A stretch of 64,000 bases of DNA, taken from Pseudomonas haemolytica (lineage in GTDB: Bacteria > Pseudomonadota > Gammaproteobacteria > Pseudomonadales > Pseudomonadaceae). The stretch is taken from assembly GCF_009659625.1 (NCBI RefSeq), contig NZ_VOIW01000005.1, positions 62,001 through 126,000 on the forward strand, given 5' to 3'. The notes beneath the pieces were generated by a model. The model was given only the letters and a program-made list of their open reading frames with translations, made no database searches and was not told where the DNA came from. The position numbers were made by a program, and so were the translations under genes. Shown one piece after another: positions 1-8,393 of the stretch (position 1 is the stretch's first letter; every line of letters begins with the position of its first letter).

Positions 1-1
1 C

Positions 2-868
2 ACTGCCTTGTCGCGCATGGGCCTGCGCACCCTGGCCCAGGTGCAGGCACTGCCTCGGCATACCCTGGCGCGGCGCTTTGAAGCCAGCCTGCTCAAGCAC
101 CTCGACGCCCTGAGCGGGCAACGGCCATTGGCCCTGGCGTTCTATCAACCACCGGACCAGTTTGATGCGCGCATCGAGCTGAATTTCGATGTGCAATCCC
201 ACCAGGCGCTGCTCTTTCCCTTGCGGCGCTTGACTGGCGATCTGTCGGCTTTTCTCTGCGGGCGCGACAGTGGCGTGCAGCGCTTCGACCTGCACCTGGA
301 GCATGCCCAGGCGCCCGACAGCGTGATCAAGGTCGGCTTGCTCAGCGCCGAGCGCGAGCCTTTGATGCTGTTTGAACTGGCCCGTGGGCGCCTGGAGCAA
401 GTCCAAGTCACCTCGCCGGTGCGCGGTTTGCGCCTGATGGCCGAAGACTTGCCGGTGTTCGTGCCGCAACGCCATGACCTGTTTGACGACCGCCCGCAAC
501 AAACCCTGCCGTGGGAACAATTGCGCGAACGCCTGCGCGCGCGCCTGGGGGATGAGGCGGTGCAGGGCCTGCGTTTTCACGCCGACCACCGCCCCGAATG
601 CGCCTGGCAAGCCAATACCGACAGCCGTTCATGCCCAACCCTGAACAAGGTCCGGCGCCCCGGCTGGTTGTTGCTCGAACCGACCTTGCTGGCCGAGCAG
701 GGCGTGCAGATCCTGATGGGCCCGGAACGCATCGAATCCGGCTGGTGGGATGGCGCCGATATCCGCCGTGACTATTACCTGGTCCAGACCCGCGCCGGCC
801 AACAGGGCTGGGCCTACCGCATTGTGGGCCAAAGCGATGGGCTGTGGCTGCAAGGCTGGTTTGCATGA
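2..868 (+). CDS. imuB: ImuB, Y-family polymerase-like protein (3' part only)
   Basis: The window opens inside this gene: the frame is open from base 2 and ends at TGA 866-868, leaving the last ~288 residues. ImuB is a catalytically inactive Y-family polymerase relative that links ImuA and DnaE2 to the beta clamp in SOS-induced mutagenic translesion synthesis. The visible part is the little-finger and C-terminal region, with an ending (RRDYYLVQTRAG...YRI...LQGWFA) typical of the family. The catalytic-like N-terminal half and any lexA/imuA genes lie outside the window. The stop overlaps the dnaE2 start by four bases (ATGA), so the two are translationally coupled. Confidence 0.9.
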   Translation, partial: TALSRMGLRTLAQVQALPRHTLARRFEASLLKHLDALSGQRPLALAFYQPPDQFDARIELNFDVQSHQALLFPLRRLTGDLSAFLCGRDSGVQRFDLHLEHAQAPDSVIKVGLLSAEREPLMLFELARGRLEQVQVTSPVRGLRLMAEDLPVFVPQRHDLFDDRPQQTLPWEQLRERLRARLGDEAVQGLRFHADHRPECAWQANTDSRSCPTLNKVRRPGWLLLEPTLLAEQGVQILMGPERIESGWWDGADIRRDYYLVQTRAGQQGWAYRIVGQSDGLWLQGWFA

Positions 869-3800
869 GTTACGCCGAACTGCACTGCCTGTCCAATTTC
901 AGCTTCCAACGCGGCGCTTCCAGCGCACTGGAGCTCTTCGAGCGAGCCAAAGCCCAAGGCTACAGCGCCCTGGCGATCACCGACGAATGCACGTTGTCGG
1001 GCATCGTCCGGGCCTGGCAGGCGGCGAAGGCGGTGGACTTGCCGCTGATTATCGGCAGCGAGATGCGCATCGAAAACGGCCCGAAACTGGTGCTGCTGGT
1101 GGAAGATCTCAGGGGCTACCAGCACCTGTGCCGGTTGATCACCCTGGCCCGGCGCCGTGCTGAAAAAGGCCGTTATCGCCTGCTGCAAGAAGACTTCGAC
1201 CAACCGCTGCCCGGCCTGCTGGCACTGTGGGTGGCGCAAGACGACGACACCCAAGCCTCAATCCAATGGCTGCACCGCACCTTCGCCGAGCGTCTGTGGC
1301 TGGCGGTGCAGCTGCATTGCGGCCAGGACGATAGACGGCATCTGGAGCAACGCCTGAACCTGGCTGCCAGCCTGCAAATCCCCGCCGTGGCCTGCGGCGA
1401 TGTGCATATGCATGCTCGCGGCCGTCGCGCCCTGCAAGACACCATGACCGCCATCCGTCACCACGTACCGGTGGCCGACGCCGGCACGCTGTTGCACCCC
1501 AATGGCGAGCGGCACTTGCGCAGCCTGGATACTCTGGCCGGGCTCTACCCGCAAGCATTGCTGGACGAAACCCTGGCGGTTGCACGGCGCTGCACTTTCG
1601 ACCTGAGCCAGTTGCGCTATCACTACCCACGGGAGCTAGTGCCCGCAGGCCATGACGCGCAATCCTGGCTGCGCACCGTTACCGAAGAAGGCATCGCCCT
1701 GCGCTGGCCCGAGGGGGTCGATGTCAAGACCTTGGCGCAGATCAACAAAGAGTTGGAGCTGATCAGTGAGCTGGGCTACGAAAGCTACTTCCTCACCGTG
1801 CACGACATCGTGCGCTTCGCCCGCAGCCGTTCCATCCTGTGCCAGGGCCGCGGCTCGGCGGCCAATTCGGCGGTGTGCTTTGCCCTGGGCATCACCGAGA
1901 TTGATCCGAGCCTGACCAGCATGCTGTTCGAACGCTTCCTGTCCAAGGAGCGCAACGAGCCGCCGGATATCGACGTCGACTTCGAACACGAACGCCGCGA
2001 AGAAGTGCTGCAATACGTATTCCAGCGCTACGGCCGCAACCGCGCGGCGTTGACGGCGGTAGTCAGCAGCTACCATGCGGCTGGCGCGGTGCGGGATGTG
2101 GCCAAGGCCCTCGGGCTGCCGCCGGACCAGATCAACGCGCTGGCCGACTGCTGCGGACGCTGGACTGACGACACGCCGCCCCTGGAGCGCCTGCGTGAAA
2201 GCGGCTTCGACCCGGACAGCCCACTGTTGCGCCGCGTGCTGACGCTCACCCAGCAATTGATCGGCTTTCCCCGGCACCTGTCCCAGCACCCCGGCGGTTT
2301 CGTGATTTCCGAATACCCGCTGGACACCCTGGTGCCGGTGGAAAACGCCGCCATGGCCGAGCGCACCATCATCCAGTGGGACAAGGACGACCTCGACGCG
2401 GTTGGCCTGCTCAAGGTAGATATCCTCGCCCTGGGCATGCTCAGCGCGATCCGCCGCTGTTTCGATCTGCTGCGCCGTCATCGCAACCTGGACTTGAGCC
2501 TGGCAGGCATCCCCAAGGAAGACCCGGCGACCTACGCGATGATCAGCAAGGCCGACACCATCGGCGTATTCCAGATCGAATCGCGGGCGCAGATGTCGAT
2601 GTTGCCCAGGCTCAAGCCGCAGACATTCTATGACTTGGTAATCGAGGTCGCCATCGTGCGACCGGGGCCAATTCAAGGCGGCATGGTGCATCCGTATTTG
2701 CGTCGCAGAAATAAAGAGGAAGCAGAAACCTATCCTTCACCCGCGTTGGAAGCTGTGCTCAAACGCACTCTGGGCATCCCGCTGTTCCAGGAACAAGTGA
2801 TGCAGATTGCCATGGTCGCTGCCGACTACGGCCCTGGCGAGGCCGACCAGTTGCGCCGCTCCATGGCCGCGTGGAAACGCCATGGCGGCCTGGAGCCGCA
2901 CCAGCAACGCCTGCGCACCGGCATGCTCAAGAACGGCTACACCGAAGCGTTTGCCGCGCAGATTTTCGAACAGATCAAAGGTTTTGGCAGCTATGGCTTC
3001 CCCGAATCCCATGCCGCCAGTTTTGCCTTGCTGACCTACGCCAGTTGCTGGCTCAAATGCCATGAACCGGCGGCCTTTGCCTGTGCCCTGATCAACAGCT
3101 GGCCCATGGGTTTCTACAGCCCGGACCAGATACTGCAGGACGCCCGGCGTCATCGCTTGCAGATCCGCCCGGTGGATGTGCAGGCCAGTGACTGGGATTG
3201 CAGCCTGGAGCCTATCGACGGTCAGCAACCGGCGATTCGCCTGGGCTTGCGCATGATCTCGGGGTTTCGCGAGGACGATGGTCGGCGTATTGAGGCCGCA
3301 CGCCAGCGGCAAATCTTCAGCGACATCGCCGACCTGGATACACGCGCCGGGCTGGATGCCCGTGCCCAGGCACTGCTGGCGGATGCCGGAGCCTTGCGTG
3401 CCCTGGCCGGCAACCGGCATCAGGCGCGCTGGGACGTGGCCGGCGTGCACAAGCAACTCGGTTTGTTTGCCGGCTTGCCCAGCCCCGATGAAGCGCTGGT
3501 GGCGTTGCCCGCACCCAGCGTAGGCGAAGACCTGTTTGCCGATTACGCCACGGTTGGCACCACCCTTGGGCCGCACCCATTGGCGCTGCTGCGCGCCGAG
3601 TTGCGCAAGCGACGCTGCCGCAGTTCCCAGGAGCTGCTGGCGGTGGAGCATGGGCGCAATGTGAGCGTCGCTGGGCTGGTCACCGGCCGCCAGCGCCCAG
3701 GCACGGCCAGCGGCGTGACCTTTGTCACCCTGGAAGATGAATTCGGCAACCTCAATGTGGTGGTTTGGCGCGATCTGGCCGAGCGTCAGCGCCAGGCGCT

Positions 3801-3936
3801 GGTGGGTTCGCGCCTGCTCAAGGTGGACGGCCGTTGGGAGGCGGTGGGCGAGGTGCGGCACTTGATCGCAGGGCGCCTGACCGACCTGACGCCGCTGCTG
3901 GAAGGGGTTACTGTGCGCAGCCGGGACTTTCGCTGA
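865..3936 (+). CDS. dnaE2: Error-prone DNA polymerase III alpha subunit DnaE2
   Basis: This 1023-residue C-family polymerase carries out translesion synthesis in the ImuA-ImuB-DnaE2 mutasome. Domains in order: an N-terminal PHP domain (AELHCLSNFSF, then ITDECTLSG), the polymerase palm with PDIDVDF at about residues 367-373 (D368 and D370 the likely metal ligands), the third acidic residue in KVDIL near residue 519, fingers, a helix-hairpin-helix region, and a C-terminal OB fold (TFVTLEDEFGNLNVVVW). The ATG at 865 is chosen over the upstream GTG at 844 because it makes the ATGA overlap with imuB and gives the usual family start. The length fits DnaE2, shorter than replicative DnaE. It is expected to be LexA controlled through an upstream promoter not in the window. 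Confidence 0.96.
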   Translation: MSYAELHCLSNFSFQRGASSALELFERAKAQGYSALAITDECTLSGIVRAWQAAKAVDLPLIIGSEMRIENGPKLVLLVEDLRGYQHLCRLITLARRRAEKGRYRLLQEDFDQPLPGLLALWVAQDDDTQASIQWLHRTFAERLWLAVQLHCGQDDRRHLEQRLNLAASLQIPAVACGDVHMHARGRRALQDTMTAIRHHVPVADAGTLLHPNGERHLRSLDTLAGLYPQALLDETLAVARRCTFDLSQLRYHYPRELVPAGHDAQSWLRTVTEEGIALRWPEGVDVKTLAQINKELELISELGYESYFLTVHDIVRFARSRSILCQGRGSAANSAVCFALGITEIDPSLTSMLFERFLSKERNEPPDIDVDFEHERREEVLQYVFQRYGRNRAALTAVVSSYHAAGAVRDVAKALGLPPDQINALADCCGRWTDDTPPLERLRESGFDPDSPLLRRVLTLTQQLIGFPRHLSQHPGGFVISEYPLDTLVPVENAAMAERTIIQWDKDDLDAVGLLKVDILALGMLSAIRRCFDLLRRHRNLDLSLAGIPKEDPATYAMISKADTIGVFQIESRAQMSMLPRLKPQTFYDLVIEVAIVRPGPIQGGMVHPYLRRRNKEEAETYPSPALEAVLKRTLGIPLFQEQVMQIAMVAADYGPGEADQLRRSMAAWKRHGGLEPHQQRLRTGMLKNGYTEAFAAQIFEQIKGFGSYGFPESHAASFALLTYASCWLKCHEPAAFACALINSWPMGFYSPDQILQDARRHRLQIRPVDVQASDWDCSLEPIDGQQPAIRLGLRMISGFREDDGRRIEAARQRQIFSDIADLDTRAGLDARAQALLADAGALRALAGNRHQARWDVAGVHKQLGLFAGLPSPDEALVALPAPSVGEDLFADYATVGTTLGPHPLALLRAELRKRRCRSSQELLAVEHGRNVSVAGLVTGRQRPGTASGVTFVTLEDEFGNLNVVVWRDLAERQRQALVGSRLLKVDGRWEAVGEVRHLIAGRLTDLTPLLEGVTVRSRDFR

Positions 3937-3958
3937 GCCCCCTGGTTTTTGCAGGGAT

Positions 3959-4005
3959 GAGCACCTAATTTATACCCGATGAAACCATCCCTCTCGGGCG
4001 TGCTC
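3959..4005 (+). repeat. Nested inverted repeats between dnaE2 and the kinase gene
   Basis: GAGCAC (3959-3964) pairs with GTGCTC (4000-4005), and inside it CCCGA (3975-3979) pairs with TCGGG (3994-3998). This would form a stem with an internal bulge in RNA. There is no U-run after it, so it does not look like a classical terminator. It lies in the 110-base gap just before the kinase start at 4047 and could be a leader structure or an operator. Confidence 0.4.
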
Positions 4006-4046
4006 CAAAACGTGCGACTGTCCTCTTCTTTGCACCGAGTCGAACC

Positions 4047-5759
4047 ATGCAATTTTTAACCAACCCTCACGGCTGTGAAGGCTGGGCCGGTGAAATGGCC
4101 CAGCGTATTCGCGCGTTTGACTGGTCGACCACCGACCTGGGTCCCATCGACCGCTGGTCTACCAGCCTGGCCTGTACCGTCCAGATGATGCTGGCTTCCC
4201 CGGTGCCGATGGTGATGCTGTGGGGGCGCGCCGGCTACATGATCTACAACGACAGCTATTCAGCCTTTGCCGGCGGCCGCCATCCGTACCTGCTTGGCAC
4301 GCCGGTGGAGCTGGGCTGGCCGGAAGTGGCCGAGTTCAACCGCCAGGTAGTCGACACCTGCCTGGGGGGCGGCACCTTGTCCTTCAATAACAAAGACCTG
4401 GTGCTGTCGCGCAACGGCAGGCCGGAAACGGTGTGGCTGGACCTTTATTACAGCCCCGTCGCCGGCGACGACCAGCAACCCGCCGGGGTGTTGGCGATCG
4501 TGGTCGAGACCACTGAGTTGGTGAAGTCTGAGCAGGTGCGCCAGGAACTCACCCACAACCTTGAGCAGCGTGTGGCCGCCGAAGTGCAGGCTCGCTCCGC
4601 CGCCGAAGACCAGTTGCGCCAGTCGCAGAAGCTGGAAGCGATTGGCGGCCTGACCGGCGGCGTGGCCCATGACTTCAATAACCTGCTGCAAGTGATCGCC
4701 GGCAACCTGCATTTGCTCGCCCGGCATGAGCCGGAAAACCCCCAGGTGCAACGTCGCGTCACCGCCGCCATCGCCGCGGTGGAGCGGGGCGCCAAGCTGT
4801 CGTCGCAGCTGCTGGCGTTTGCCCGGCGCCAACCCTTGTCGCCGGCGGTGTACAACCCGCAACGCATCTATGCCGGCCTGGGCGAGTTGCTGCAAAGGGC
4901 GCTGGGGGAAACTATCCATATCGACGTGCAATTGCCCCAGGATTCCTGGTGCATCAACGTCGACCGCAACCAATTGGAAAACGCGCTGCTCAACCTGGCG
5001 ATCAACGCCCGCGATGCCATGCAGGGCGAGGGTGTGATTCGCATCACCGGCGAGAACGTCATCCTCAACCCTCCCGATTGCGCCGGCAAAGCCATCAAGC
5101 CCGGCGAATACGTGCGCCTGGCGGTGACCGATACCGGCGTGGGCATGTCCCAGGCAACTCTCAAGCGTGCGTTCGAACCCTTCTTCACCACCAAGCGTGA
5201 AGGCCAGGGCACCGGCCTGGGGCTGAGCATGGTCTTCGGCTTTGTGCGCCAGAGTGGCGGGCATGTGGAAATGTGGAGCGAGGAGGGCAAAGGCTCGGTG
5301 GTGCAGATGTATTTCCCCCACAGCCTGGAGCCCGAATGCCTCGATGCCCACAGTGAATTGGACCTGCACAGCAATGGCCAGGAAACCATCCTGGTGGTCG
5401 AGGACAATGAAGGCGTACGCCTGACCGTGGTCGAGTTGCTGGAACAGTCAGGCTATACCGTCATCACCGCCGAGGACGGCGACCACGCCATGCAGGCGTT
5501 GCGCAGCGGTGTAGCACCGGACCTGATCTTCACCGACGTGGTGATGCCCGGCCGGGTCAAGAGCACTGACCTGGCCGACTGGGCGCGAGCGCAACAGCCA
5601 CCGGTGGCAGTGCTGTTCACCTCCGGCCACACCCGCGACATCCTGTCCTCCAATCATCTGCTCAGCGCCGATATCCACCTGCTGAGCAAACCCTACAGTC
5701 CTGAGGCCCTGACGCAGCGGGTGCGTACGGTGCTCAACGCAAGACAAGGTTGCCCATGA
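4047..5759 (+). CDS. Hybrid sensor histidine kinase with receiver domain
   Basis: This 570-residue protein is a predicted cytoplasmic two-component hybrid kinase. Residues ~1-160 form a PAS-like sensory module (FDWSTTDLGP, then MVMLWG and IYNDSY), followed by a coiled-coil linker (~160-195). The HisKA domain has the phosphoacceptor at H208 (GGVAHDFNNLL). The HATPase domain has the N box NLAINARDAM and G boxes DTGVGM and GQGTGLGLSM. The C-terminal receiver (from ~450) has VVEDN, the phosphoacceptor D497 in FTDVVMPG, and the conserved T/S and K (FTSGH, SKPY). No transmembrane segment is evident. No cognate DNA-binding regulator is adjacent. It is paralogous to the kinase at 38819-41356. Its stop overlaps the start of the UvrA-like gene (ATGA), which ties the two together. 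The signal sensed is unknown. Confidence 0.88.
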   Translation: MQFLTNPHGCEGWAGEMAQRIRAFDWSTTDLGPIDRWSTSLACTVQMMLASPVPMVMLWGRAGYMIYNDSYSAFAGGRHPYLLGTPVELGWPEVAEFNRQVVDTCLGGGTLSFNNKDLVLSRNGRPETVWLDLYYSPVAGDDQQPAGVLAIVVETTELVKSEQVRQELTHNLEQRVAAEVQARSAAEDQLRQSQKLEAIGGLTGGVAHDFNNLLQVIAGNLHLLARHEPENPQVQRRVTAAIAAVERGAKLSSQLLAFARRQPLSPAVYNPQRIYAGLGELLQRALGETIHIDVQLPQDSWCINVDRNQLENALLNLAINARDAMQGEGVIRITGENVILNPPDCAGKAIKPGEYVRLAVTDTGVGMSQATLKRAFEPFFTTKREGQGTGLGLSMVFGFVRQSGGHVEMWSEEGKGSVVQMYFPHSLEPECLDAHSELDLHSNGQETILVVEDNEGVRLTVVELLEQSGYTVITAEDGDHAMQALRSGVAPDLIFTDVVMPGRVKSTDLADWARAQQPPVAVLFTSGHTRDILSSNHLLSADIHLLSKPYSPEALTQRVRTVLNARQGCP

Positions 5760-8275
5760 CTTCACAGCGCAACATCCCTCCGGTCACGGCCCAGCATTTG
5801 GGTTTTGTGCGGGTGCGTGGCGCCCGCGAACATAATTTGCGTAACGTCGATGTGGATATCCCCCGGGATGCCCTGGTGGTGTTTACCGGCGTGTCCGGCT
5901 CCGGCAAATCATCCCTGGCATTTTCCACCCTGTATGCCGAGGCCCAGCGTCGTTATTTCGAATCGGTGGCGCCCTATGCGCGGCGCTTGATCGATCAGGT
6001 CGGCGTGCCGGATGTGGACAGCATCGAGGGTTTGCCGCCGGCCGTGGCCCTGCAACAGCAACGCGGCACGCCAAGTGCGCGCTCCTCGGTGGGCAGCGTC
6101 ACCACCTTGTCGAGCTTGATCCGCATGCTCTATTCCCGCGCTGGCAGCTATCCGCCGGGGCAGGCCATGCTGTATGCCGAGGACTTTTCCCCGAACCTGC
6201 CCCAGGGCGCGTGCCCGCAATGCCATGGCCTGGGCCGTGTGTATGAAGTGACCGAGGCGCTGATGGTGCCGGATCCGTCCCTGACCATCCGCCAGCGCGC
6301 AGTAGCGTCCTGGCCGTTGGCCTGGCAGGGCCAGAACCTGCGCGACATCCTCGTGACCTTGGGCTACGACGTAGACATCCCATGGCGCGACCTGCCGAAA
6401 AAACAGCGTGACTGGATCCTGTTCACCGAAGAAACCCCCACCGTGCCGGTGTACGCCGGCTTCACCCCGCAGCAAACCCGCGATGCGTTGAAACGCAAGC
6501 TCGAGCCCAGTTACCAGGGCACCTTCAGCGGGGCGCGGCGCTATATCCTGCACACCTTCGCCCACACCCAAAGCGCACTGATGAAAAAGCGCGTGTCGCA
6601 GTTCATGCAAGGCAGTGCCTGCCCGTTGTGCGAAGGCAAGCGGCTGACCCAGGCAGCGTTGTCGGTGAAGTTTGCCGGGGTAGATATCGGTGAGTTGTCG
6701 CAACTGTCCCTGGCGCAATTGGCCGAGTTGTTGCAGCCGGTGGCGGCGGGGCAGGACAAGATGAAGTTGTCGGTGGAAAAACGCCTGGCGGCCCAGCGCA
6801 TCGCCCAGGACTTGCTCGAACGGGTGAACACCTTGATCGAGTTGGGCCTGGGCTATCTGTCCCTGGAGCGCAGCACGCCGACCTTGTCGTCCGGAGAGCT
6901 GCAGCGTTTGCGCCTGGCCACCCAGTTGGGCTCGCAGTTGTTCGGCGTCATCTATGTGCTGGACGAGCCCTCGGCGGGCCTGCACCCGGCGGATGGCGAA
7001 GCGTTGTTCACGGCGCTTGAGCGCTTGAAGGCTGCGGGCAATTCATTGTTTGTGGTGGAACATGACCTGGAAACCATGCGCCGCGCCGACTGGTTGATCG
7101 ACGTGGGCCCGGCAGCCGGTGAACATGGCGGGCAGGTGTTGTACAGCGGGCCGCCTGCGGGGTTGGTGGATGTCGAGGCATCGCAGACCCGCGAATACCT
7201 GTTTGCCGAACAGCGCCCGGTGAACCCGACGCGCCGCGAACCCAGCGCTTGGCTGAAGCTCGAAGGCGTGACGCGCAATAACCTCGCTGAACTGAAGGTA
7301 GATTTCCCGCTGGGCTGCTTTACGGCGGTGACGGGTATTTCCGGCTCGGGCAAATCCAGCCTGGTCAGCCAGGCACTCCTGGAGCTGGTGGGCAGCGGCC
7401 TGGGCCGCGTGCTGGAGAGCGACGACGAGCCGAACCTGGAAGACGCTGCACCGCAAGCCAGTGGCGGGCGCATCAGCGCCGGGCTGGAGCACATCCGCCG
7501 GTTGGTACAGGTAGACCAGAAACCCATCGGCCGCACGCCGCGTTCCAACCTGGCGACCTATACCGGGCTGTTCGACAACGTGCGCAAACTGTTTGCCGCC
7601 ACGCCGGCGGCGAAAAAGCGCGCTTACGACGCCGGGCAGTTCTCCTTCAACGTTGCCAAGGGCCGTTGCTCGAACTGCGAGGGTGAAGGCTTTGTCAGCG
7701 TTGAACTGTTGTTCATGCCCAGCGTGTACGCACCGTGCCCGACCTGCCACGGTGCGCGCTACAACCCCGAGACTCTGGCGATCAAATGGCAAGGCTTGAA
7801 TATTGCCCAGGTGCTGGGGCTGACGGTGGAGCAGGCGGTGGAGGTATTTGCCGAACAGCCTGGCGTACTGCGTTCGTTGCAGGTGCTGCGCGATATCGGC
7901 CTGGGTTATCTGCGCCTTGGTCAACCGGCCACCGAATTGTCCGGGGGTGAAGCGCAGCGCATCAAGCTGGCCACCGAGCTGCAACGCAATGCCCGCGGCG
8001 CCACCTTGTATGTGCTGGACGAGCCCACAACCGGGTTGCACCCCAAGGACGTCGACCGCTTGCTCAGCCAGTTGAATCACCTGGTGGACGCGGGGCATAC
8101 GGTGGTTGTGGTGGAGCATGAAATGCGCGTGGTGGCCCAGAGTGACTGGGTGATTGATATCGGGCCGGGGGCAGGGGACCGGGGCGGGAAGGTGGTGGCG
8201 TGTGGTACGCCGCAGAAAGTCGCCAAGAGCAAGAGCAGCCGGACTGCGCCCTATCTGGCCCGAGAGCTGGTCTAA
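5756..8275 (+). CDS. UvrA-like excinuclease ABC subunit (UvrA2 type)
   Basis: This 839-residue protein has two ABC ATPase halves in UvrA arrangement. Walker A motifs are GVSGSGKSSLAF near residue 45 and GISGSGKSSLVSQ near 525. UvrA-type signatures are LSSGELQRLRLATQLG and ELSGGEAQRIKLATEL, and Walker B motifs are LDEPSAGLHP and LDEPTTGLHP. Cys pairs of zinc modules are visible (CPQCHG, CPLCEG, CSNCEGEG, CPTCHG). It is shorter than housekeeping UvrA (~940 residues), and I cannot recognise the usual UvrB-binding segment, as in UvrA2 paralogues. Those have been linked to DNA-damage tolerance or drug resistance rather than core excision repair. The ATG at 5756 overlaps the preceding kinase stop by four bases. 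The product is probably a DNA-binding ATPase; its substrate is unknown. Confidence 0.88.
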   Translation: MTSQRNIPPVTAQHLGFVRVRGAREHNLRNVDVDIPRDALVVFTGVSGSGKSSLAFSTLYAEAQRRYFESVAPYARRLIDQVGVPDVDSIEGLPPAVALQQQRGTPSARSSVGSVTTLSSLIRMLYSRAGSYPPGQAMLYAEDFSPNLPQGACPQCHGLGRVYEVTEALMVPDPSLTIRQRAVASWPLAWQGQNLRDILVTLGYDVDIPWRDLPKKQRDWILFTEETPTVPVYAGFTPQQTRDALKRKLEPSYQGTFSGARRYILHTFAHTQSALMKKRVSQFMQGSACPLCEGKRLTQAALSVKFAGVDIGELSQLSLAQLAELLQPVAAGQDKMKLSVEKRLAAQRIAQDLLERVNTLIELGLGYLSLERSTPTLSSGELQRLRLATQLGSQLFGVIYVLDEPSAGLHPADGEALFTALERLKAAGNSLFVVEHDLETMRRADWLIDVGPAAGEHGGQVLYSGPPAGLVDVEASQTREYLFAEQRPVNPTRREPSAWLKLEGVTRNNLAELKVDFPLGCFTAVTGISGSGKSSLVSQALLELVGSGLGRVLESDDEPNLEDAAPQASGGRISAGLEHIRRLVQVDQKPIGRTPRSNLATYTGLFDNVRKLFAATPAAKKRAYDAGQFSFNVAKGRCSNCEGEGFVSVELLFMPSVYAPCPTCHGARYNPETLAIKWQGLNIAQVLGLTVEQAVEVFAEQPGVLRSLQVLRDIGLGYLRLGQPATELSGGEAQRIKLATELQRNARGATLYVLDEPTTGLHPKDVDRLLSQLNHLVDAGHTVVVVEHEMRVVAQSDWVIDIGPGAGDRGGKVVACGTPQKVAKSKSSRTAPYLARELV

Positions 8276-8290
8276 AGCTTGATGATGTTC

Positions 8291-8384
8291 AAATGTGGAA
8301 GGGGGCTTGCTCCCGATGGCGGCGGGTCAGTCACAGATGTATCACTGACAATCCCTCATCGGGAGCAAGCCCCCTCCCACATTT
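8291..8384. repeat. REPIN (two inverted REP arms)
   Basis: A left arm starting GTGGAAGGGGGCTTGC and a right arm ending GCAAGCCCCCTCCCAC flank a variable centre. This is the REPIN structure of fluorescent pseudomonads, dispersed by RAYT transposases acting in trans. It lies between two convergent genes (the UvrA-like gene and tkt), where the hairpin could also limit read-through. Confidence 0.92.
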
Positions 8385-8393
8385 AGCCCATTG

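Noticed and set aside
8..16. TTG start for the first gene
   Set aside because: The frame is already open at the window edge, and the sequence is the C-terminal half of ImuB, so this is an internal codon.
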